Below, in pieces: positions 41,114 to 45,191 of a stretch of 45,191 bases of DNA. Position 1 is the first letter of the stretch, and the number at the start of each line of letters is the position of its first letter. This stretch comes from Candidatus Cloacimonadota bacterium (lineage in GTDB: Bacteria > Cloacimonadota > Cloacimonadia > Cloacimonadales > TCS61). The DNA lies in contig JAIPGP010000020.1 of assembly GCA_021735645.1 (NCBI GenBank), positions 1 to 45,191 of the forward strand, read 5' to 3'. The notes under the pieces were generated by a model. It saw only the letters and a program-made list of their open reading frames with translations. It did not search any database and had not been told where the DNA came from. The position numbers were made by a program, and so were the translations under genes.

Positions 41114-42952
41114 ATGAATAATGAGAAAGTTTTTAAGGCAGGAGCAGGACTAAAAAGGCTGACAGCTTACATTGTGGATATTCTGGTTTTGATAGCTATT
41201 TATATTCCCATCGGACTGCTTTTTAAAAATGCACTGACAAATCTTCTGATACACGGCACAGGCTCAGGAGCTTATATTCTGCTGACCCTTGCTATATTTG
41301 TGTTACCATCGATCTATCTGATCTTGATGTGGCATTTTGTGGGAGCTACTGTGGGCCTGCTGGTTTTCAGACTCAGGTTAGTGGAAATTAGTACAGGAAA
41401 GAAGCCGGCACTTTTTATTGCTTTATGGCGTTATATGATCTTTTTACTGTCCTGGTTTTCACTTTTTATCGGCTTTCTGTGGATGTTGTGGGATAGTCGG
41501 CAGCAGAACTGGAGTGACAAACTGGCAGGCACAGTGGTTATCCCCAGAGGTGAAGAATTACCCGGCGCAGCAAGTGAGAAAGATATCAGAAACTGGAAAA
41601 GGGGCAAGATACTGGTGCTAGCTTCCGTATTTGTTCTCATCATAGTGAATGTGATCTGGCAATATGAAGTTCCGCTTTCGGCAGGAGCATTAGCCACTTT
41701 GGGAACTTATGGACCCGAAGAGAATCCTGGCGGGAACGGCTTTTATGAATTACCCTGCTTTGGAGCAGGCTCAGACGTTGACGCCTTTGAGCTGGGATTG
41801 AAAGAAATTGAGAAGGTCAATGCTTCCACAATGGCACTATATAAATCAGCAGGATTCTGGGGACAGAAATATGATGTAGAAATGGAAAGCATCTATTATA
41901 ACAGTCTGGGAAATGACCTTGATACTTTAATGACAATTTCAGATGCGGAAGATTTTTGGGGAGAAATAGCTGCCAACCGGGAGATGATTGAGCGAAATTT
42001 CCAGAAATATGATTATCTGGAAGAGCGGTATAATCGACTTGGCGATTATGAATACTATCAAACCCGCCTGTTTCCTGATATCTTTGTAGAAATACCGATC
42101 TTTTTACCTCTGGTGAAATACCAGCGTCTCTACTGCGCCAATATTTGTCTGCAGTATATGGATAACAACCGCGAGGAGGCAATTGCTAATTACCTTAACA
42201 GTATCCGGATTGTAACACATTTGATGGAGCAAAGTGATTATCTGATCACAAAACTGATTGCTATCGTCCTTTATATTATCAGTCAGGATACTTGTGCAGA
42301 ACTGATCAATTATGAAAAAGAGATTGATCCCGGACTTGCTGAGGCTATCTTGAACCTGCCGGAATTATCCGCTGCAGCCAAAAGCTTCCGCAAAGCTGTA
42401 TATGGTGAATTCAATTTGGGTGCCTCATATTTAGTGAGACTGATAGAATCACCACAGGGATTTCAGGATTATAAGATCGATAAAGAAGATGTGCAAAAGG
42501 CAAACCCTCCCTTTATCAAAGCTAATCAGATATTGAATATAGAGTTTAAGTTCTGGGAATTATCCGCTGAGCTTTCCGAATTACCACAATGGCAATTTAA
42601 TCAAGAATATCAGCATAAAATATCAGTGAAAATCAACTGGCTGGAATACATCAATAATCCTCTGGGAGTAATACTCGCAAATCAGCATACCACTCCTGTT
42701 TACACATCTTATTTTGTAATTGCCCAGGATCTGGAAATCCGTGATAATCTGCTTAAAGCTGCCTGTGCTATCAAATTGAATAACATTGAGCGGTCAGAAA
42801 TCCCCGACTATCTGGAAGCCAATAAAGAGAAATGGGGGAATCTCTATCTGAATGAAGCTCTGGACTGGAACGCTGAAACGAGTGAACTCTTCTTTCGCGG
42901 ACCTTTGCAGGAAGATAAGAAAGAACAGAGAAAAATATTTCTTGCTAACTAA
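41114..42952 (+). CDS. RDD-domain membrane protein with large non-cytoplasmic domain, paralogue 1
   Basis: 612 residues. Residues 1-155 form an RDD domain with four hydrophobic segments: GAGLKRLTAYIVDILVL, GATVGLLVFRLRLVEISTGK, and ...WDSRQQNWSDKLAGTVVIP. A further helix (about 163-182, ILVLASVFVLIIVNVIW) leads to about 430 mostly helical residues with no family I recognise. RDD proteins are membrane proteins linked to transport in a few cases. ATG 41114 has AGGAG eight bases upstream and is preferred to the GTG at 41105. It lies under the sigma-54 promoter and before a 600-residue paralogue. The role is unknown; a signal-induced envelope function is my inference. Confidence 0.82.
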   Translation: MNNEKVFKAGAGLKRLTAYIVDILVLIAIYIPIGLLFKNALTNLLIHGTGSGAYILLTLAIFVLPSIYLILMWHFVGATVGLLVFRLRLVEISTGKKPALFIALWRYMIFLLSWFSLFIGFLWMLWDSRQQNWSDKLAGTVVIPRGEELPGAASEKDIRNWKRGKILVLASVFVLIIVNVIWQYEVPLSAGALATLGTYGPEENPGGNGFYELPCFGAGSDVDAFELGLKEIEKVNASTMALYKSAGFWGQKYDVEMESIYYNSLGNDLDTLMTISDAEDFWGEIAANREMIERNFQKYDYLEERYNRLGDYEYYQTRLFPDIFVEIPIFLPLVKYQRLYCANICLQYMDNNREEAIANYLNSIRIVTHLMEQSDYLITKLIAIVLYIISQDTCAELINYEKEIDPGLAEAILNLPELSAAAKSFRKAVYGEFNLGASYLVRLIESPQGFQDYKIDKEDVQKANPPFIKANQILNIEFKFWELSAELSELPQWQFNQEYQHKISVKINWLEYINNPLGVILANQHTTPVYTSYFVIAQDLEIRDNLLKAACAIKLNNIERSEIPDYLEANKEKWGNLYLNEALDWNAETSELFFRGPLQEDKKEQRKIFLAN

Positions 42953-43022
42953 AGCTTTGATTCCAATACTGGGATTGAGAATAATAAATATTGATTTTTA
43001 AACCATGAAATGAGGAGATTTT

Positions 43023-44825
43023 ATGAGTAATACCGCTGGAAGTTTTGGTTTTGGGATGAAACGTCTGGTTGCCTTTGTTATTGATTTTATGTTGCTATTC
43101 TGTGTCTATATGATGGCAGGAGAAGCAGTCAATGGAAAGGGATTAGCCCTGATCATATTAGTTACTGTGCTGATCATCCCGGCTGTTTATATGATACTAT
43201 TCTGGGCTTTAGCTGGAGCTACACCGGGGATGCTGATATTCCGATTGCGTTTACGTAAGATACATACCGGCAGGAAACCGGATTTACTGACTGCACTCTG
43301 GCGATTTATCATATTCCTTATCTCCCTGTTTTCCTTTTTCCTGGGATTTCTCTGGCAGTTTTGGGATAGCCGGCGCCAGATCTGGGCAGACAAGCTTTCC
43401 GGATGCGTGGTCACTGCCAAAGGGCAGGAAATTCAGGAAACTGAAACTGCTGGTGATCTTAAGAAATGGCGGGTTGGTAAGATTCTGGTTTATATTTCTG
43501 CCCTGATATTTGTGCTCTTTAATGTAGTAATCCAATATACAGAACCAATATTACCGGAAACTGAATCCTGGTTAATTGATTACAGCACTGAGTCAAACCC
43601 GCAGGATAATGGTTATTACCAATTGCTCTGTTTTGCTGTTGAAAGCGATGTAGATCCCTATGAGCAAGGTTATCAAATGATCAAGGATGCGAATGATTCT
43701 ATTATGGAATATTATAGATCGCGGGAAGCAGGAAAAAAAAGAGACGAGATGCCACCCCAACCAGACCTTAGTTTTACGCTGGATATCGATTTCAATACTT
43801 TGATCTCCATCTGGCAGGCAGAAGATTTCTTTGCTGCCTTACTAGCAGAGCAGGCATTTATCAAGTCAAATATGGAGAGATTAAGTTATCTGCAAAAACG
43901 CTATTACCGGATTGCAGATTATCCCTATATCAGCACAAGACTCTTCCCTGAAATGTCAGTGATATCTCCACCAATGACTGCGCTGGTCAATTATCATCGG
44001 CTTTTTTTAACCAATGTCTGCCTGGAATATCTCACGGGTGATAAAGATGATGCCATCGATATGCTGCTGAAGACCTTTGATATTAATAATCGATTACTGG
44101 AAGAGAGCGATTCCATGATCATGAAACTTACAAGCTGCGTTTTGATGCAGCTCTCGCAGGATACCTGCGCCCGATTGCTCAATTATAAGAATAACCCAGG
44201 TCCTGTTTGTGAAAAATTGCTCAATGGGATTGATATGAGTCGTGAAGCTCTCAGCTTTCGTAATGCCTATGTCTATGAATTTAATATAGAAGCTTCTTAC
44301 ACAGTTTCCATGCTGGATTCCCCTTATGGTTTTATTGATTATAAAGTTGATCTGGAAGATATAAGAAATGCTAATCCGCCCTTATTGAAAGCAAGCCAAA
44401 TAATCAATTTCAGTCTTAGAGCATTTAAGCAATACATAGCCGTTTCTGAGTTGCCATTTCCTCAATTTACCCGGGAAATCTCTAACCTTAGTTTACCAAA
44501 ACCCCACTTCATTGAATACTTCAATAACCCCTTAGGAATTGCCCTGGAAATGACAAGAGTAGATAGCTTTTATAGTCGCTATATGGTTATGATCAGGGAC
44601 CTTGAACTGAAAAACAATTTGCTGCAGGCAGCGGCTGATATTAAACTTCAGCAGATTGCCTTAAGTGATGTACAATTATTACTTAATAATAATAAAGATA
44701 AATGGCATAATCTATATACTGGTGAACCATTAATCTGGGATGAAGCAAGCCAGGAAATATCATATACTGGACCATTACAGAATGATTATGCTGATAAGCG
44801 GAAGCTAAAATTAAATCTGAATTAA
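43023..44825 (+). CDS. RDD-domain membrane protein with large non-cytoplasmic domain, paralogue 2
   Basis: 600 residues with the same plan as the preceding gene: an RDD domain (FGFGMKRLVAFVIDFMLLF; GATPGMLIFRLRLRKIHTGR; WDSRRQIWADKLSGCVV), an extra helix (about 158-176) and a 420-residue domain. The most conserved parts of the pair are SQDTCARLLNY, SFRNAYVYEFNIEASY, DSPYGFIDYKVDLEDIRNAN, NPLGIALE, and the C-terminal LYTGEPLIWDEASQEI with TGPLQND. A TGAGGAG site precedes the ATG. It probably shares the sigma-54 transcript, since the 70-base gap has no terminator and no TTGACA. The function is unknown. Confidence 0.82.
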   Translation: MSNTAGSFGFGMKRLVAFVIDFMLLFCVYMMAGEAVNGKGLALIILVTVLIIPAVYMILFWALAGATPGMLIFRLRLRKIHTGRKPDLLTALWRFIIFLISLFSFFLGFLWQFWDSRRQIWADKLSGCVVTAKGQEIQETETAGDLKKWRVGKILVYISALIFVLFNVVIQYTEPILPETESWLIDYSTESNPQDNGYYQLLCFAVESDVDPYEQGYQMIKDANDSIMEYYRSREAGKKRDEMPPQPDLSFTLDIDFNTLISIWQAEDFFAALLAEQAFIKSNMERLSYLQKRYYRIADYPYISTRLFPEMSVISPPMTALVNYHRLFLTNVCLEYLTGDKDDAIDMLLKTFDINNRLLEESDSMIMKLTSCVLMQLSQDTCARLLNYKNNPGPVCEKLLNGIDMSREALSFRNAYVYEFNIEASYTVSMLDSPYGFIDYKVDLEDIRNANPPLLKASQIINFSLRAFKQYIAVSELPFPQFTREISNLSLPKPHFIEYFNNPLGIALEMTRVDSFYSRYMVMIRDLELKNNLLQAAADIKLQQIALSDVQLLLNNNKDKWHNLYTGEPLIWDEASQEISYTGPLQNDYADKRKLKLNLN

Positions 44826-45059
44826 ATAAATTATAGCGGCTGTCAGGTTTTGCTATATTTCTAAAGGTATATTGTCCATAGTAAGTGCCTGATATTGGGT
44901 AGTGGAGGTTTACCTGAGAGAAGCATTTGACTGCAATCCAGAGACAATTGAACTTTCATTTGACGAACCCTTGCAGGATGTGAGGGTGCGTACCCAGCGC
45001 ATCCTTGCTCTGGGAAAGTGGAGCATTAAAAGTGAAATGTAATGTAAGATATTCAACCA
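44826..45059. other. Intergenic region with gene remnant and dispersed hairpin repeat
   Basis: It holds a remnant of a third RDD-paralogue C-terminus (44893-44982). GGTGCGTACCC next to a CCCAG-(12 nt)-CTGGG hairpin (44992-45013) is an inverted relative of the GGGTACGCA elements. An AATGTAATGTAAGATATTCAACC motif (45036-45058) sits directly against the second intron. No terminator is seen after the RDD pair. Confidence 0.6.
44893..45042 (+). pseudogene. Remnant C-terminus of a third RDD-type paralogue
   Basis: The frame after a TGA at 44890 reads VEVYLREAFDCNPETIELSF, then DEPLQD. It lines up with the C-termini of the two RDD proteins (LYLNEALDWNAETSELFFRG, then PLQED; LYTGEPLIWDEASQEISYTG, then PLQND). 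About 14 of 24 positions equal paralogue 1, with no gap. Nothing upstream of 44890 continues the match. From about 44983 to the stop at 45040 the frame runs through the intergenic repeat. It is too short to act as a gene and best read as a decayed duplicate. Confidence 0.72.
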
Positions 45060-45191
45060 GTAGAGTAGAGACAGGCTTCAAGTATTCTATCCACCTGTCC
45101 CCCTCATCAAACCGTGCATGCGGTTTTCCCGCACACGGCTTTCCGACAAAGTTCATTCCAAGCATTCACAGTTTCATCAGTCGAATCTGCT
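45060..45191 (-). mobile_element. Second group II intron copy, 3' end only in window
   Basis: On the minus strand the last 132 bases hold an intron 3' region: domain V at 45107-45141 (AAGCCGTGTGCGGGAAAACC and onward, with the AGC triad), a domain VI stem (GGGGGACAGG/CCTGTCTC) and the end CTCTAC at 45060. It is homologous but not identical to the copy at 1886-3805, and it has the same orientation. The rest lies beyond the window. The bases past 45150 no longer read through as an intact RT end. Confidence 0.87.

Noticed and set aside
44956-45165. A 69-codon minus-strand frame at the right edge
   Set aside because: It is the same situation at the second intron copy: structured intron RNA read as protein.
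1-45191. tRNA or rRNA genes
   Set aside because: No T-loop/acceptor combinations or rRNA landmarks were seen by eye; a covariance scan would settle this.

Overview
The window looks like a chromosomal segment of an uncultured Gram-negative bacterium. Cloacimonadota (WWE1) or a close relative in the Fibrobacteres-Chlorobi-Bacteroidetes neighbourhood is my best guess. The reasons are the secreted proteins that end in FlgD-like sorting domains with a PNPFNPET motif, a repeated 'YTNST...ECRG' domain, housekeeping genes in compact operons, and intergenic DNA full of short dispersed repeats. This placement is inferred from protein style, not from a search.

Left edge (1-6527): an unfinished minus-strand gene for a DUF927/primase-helicase-like ATPase runs off the window. 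It is followed by a repeat-rich gap and a complete group II intron (1886-3805, minus strand) carrying a reverse transcriptase. An uninterrupted paralogue of the intron's target repeat at 6337-6410 fixes both intron ends. The reverse transcriptase has a frameshift near its N-terminus. Next to the intron is a PEGA-repeat plus SUMF1 secreted protein split by a single in-frame TAA.

Housekeeping block 1 (6528-19943, plus strand): PepT-like peptidase, dapB, dapF, a YfiM-like protein, a RodZ-like HTH membrane protein and a two-domain radical SAM protein are tightly coupled. They are followed by a 2046-residue secreted repeat protein and a 398-residue protein with the same modules in minimal form.

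Housekeeping block 2 (20135-26983, plus strand): gcvH, gmk, an rpoZ-like gene, a type 4 uracil-DNA glycosylase, dnaB, an orphan MlaE permease, an orphan thiamine-type binding lipoprotein, trmL, dapA and a cysteine-rich small protein. A converging minus-strand operon (26973-33068) holds a small coiled-coil lipoprotein, a double-LysM protein, a PgpH-type 7TM-HD phosphodiesterase, ybeY, a CorC/CNNM protein, a DUF3108-like protein and a VanZ-like protein.

Surface and regulatory block (33428-44825): a secreted beta-helix protein and a secreted C10 (streptopain-type) protease converge on a shared terminator. A gap with a 48-bp minisatellite follows. Then comes an NtrC-type response regulator and histidine kinase pair transcribed divergently from two paralogous RDD-domain membrane proteins with large non-cytoplasmic domains. 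The divergent region has a consensus sigma-54 promoter (TGGCACG-N4-TTGCT) and two matching 16-bp activator-like sites 21 bp apart, so the pair probably controls the RDD genes. A decayed C-terminal remnant of a third RDD paralogue lies downstream, and a second group II intron copy in the same orientation enters at the right edge.

The points most worth following are the sigma-54/RDD system, the intron with its empty target site, the modular YTNST proteins, and a TTGACA box found about 50-59 nt ahead of most transcription-unit start codons. No tRNA, rRNA or CRISPR array was seen.
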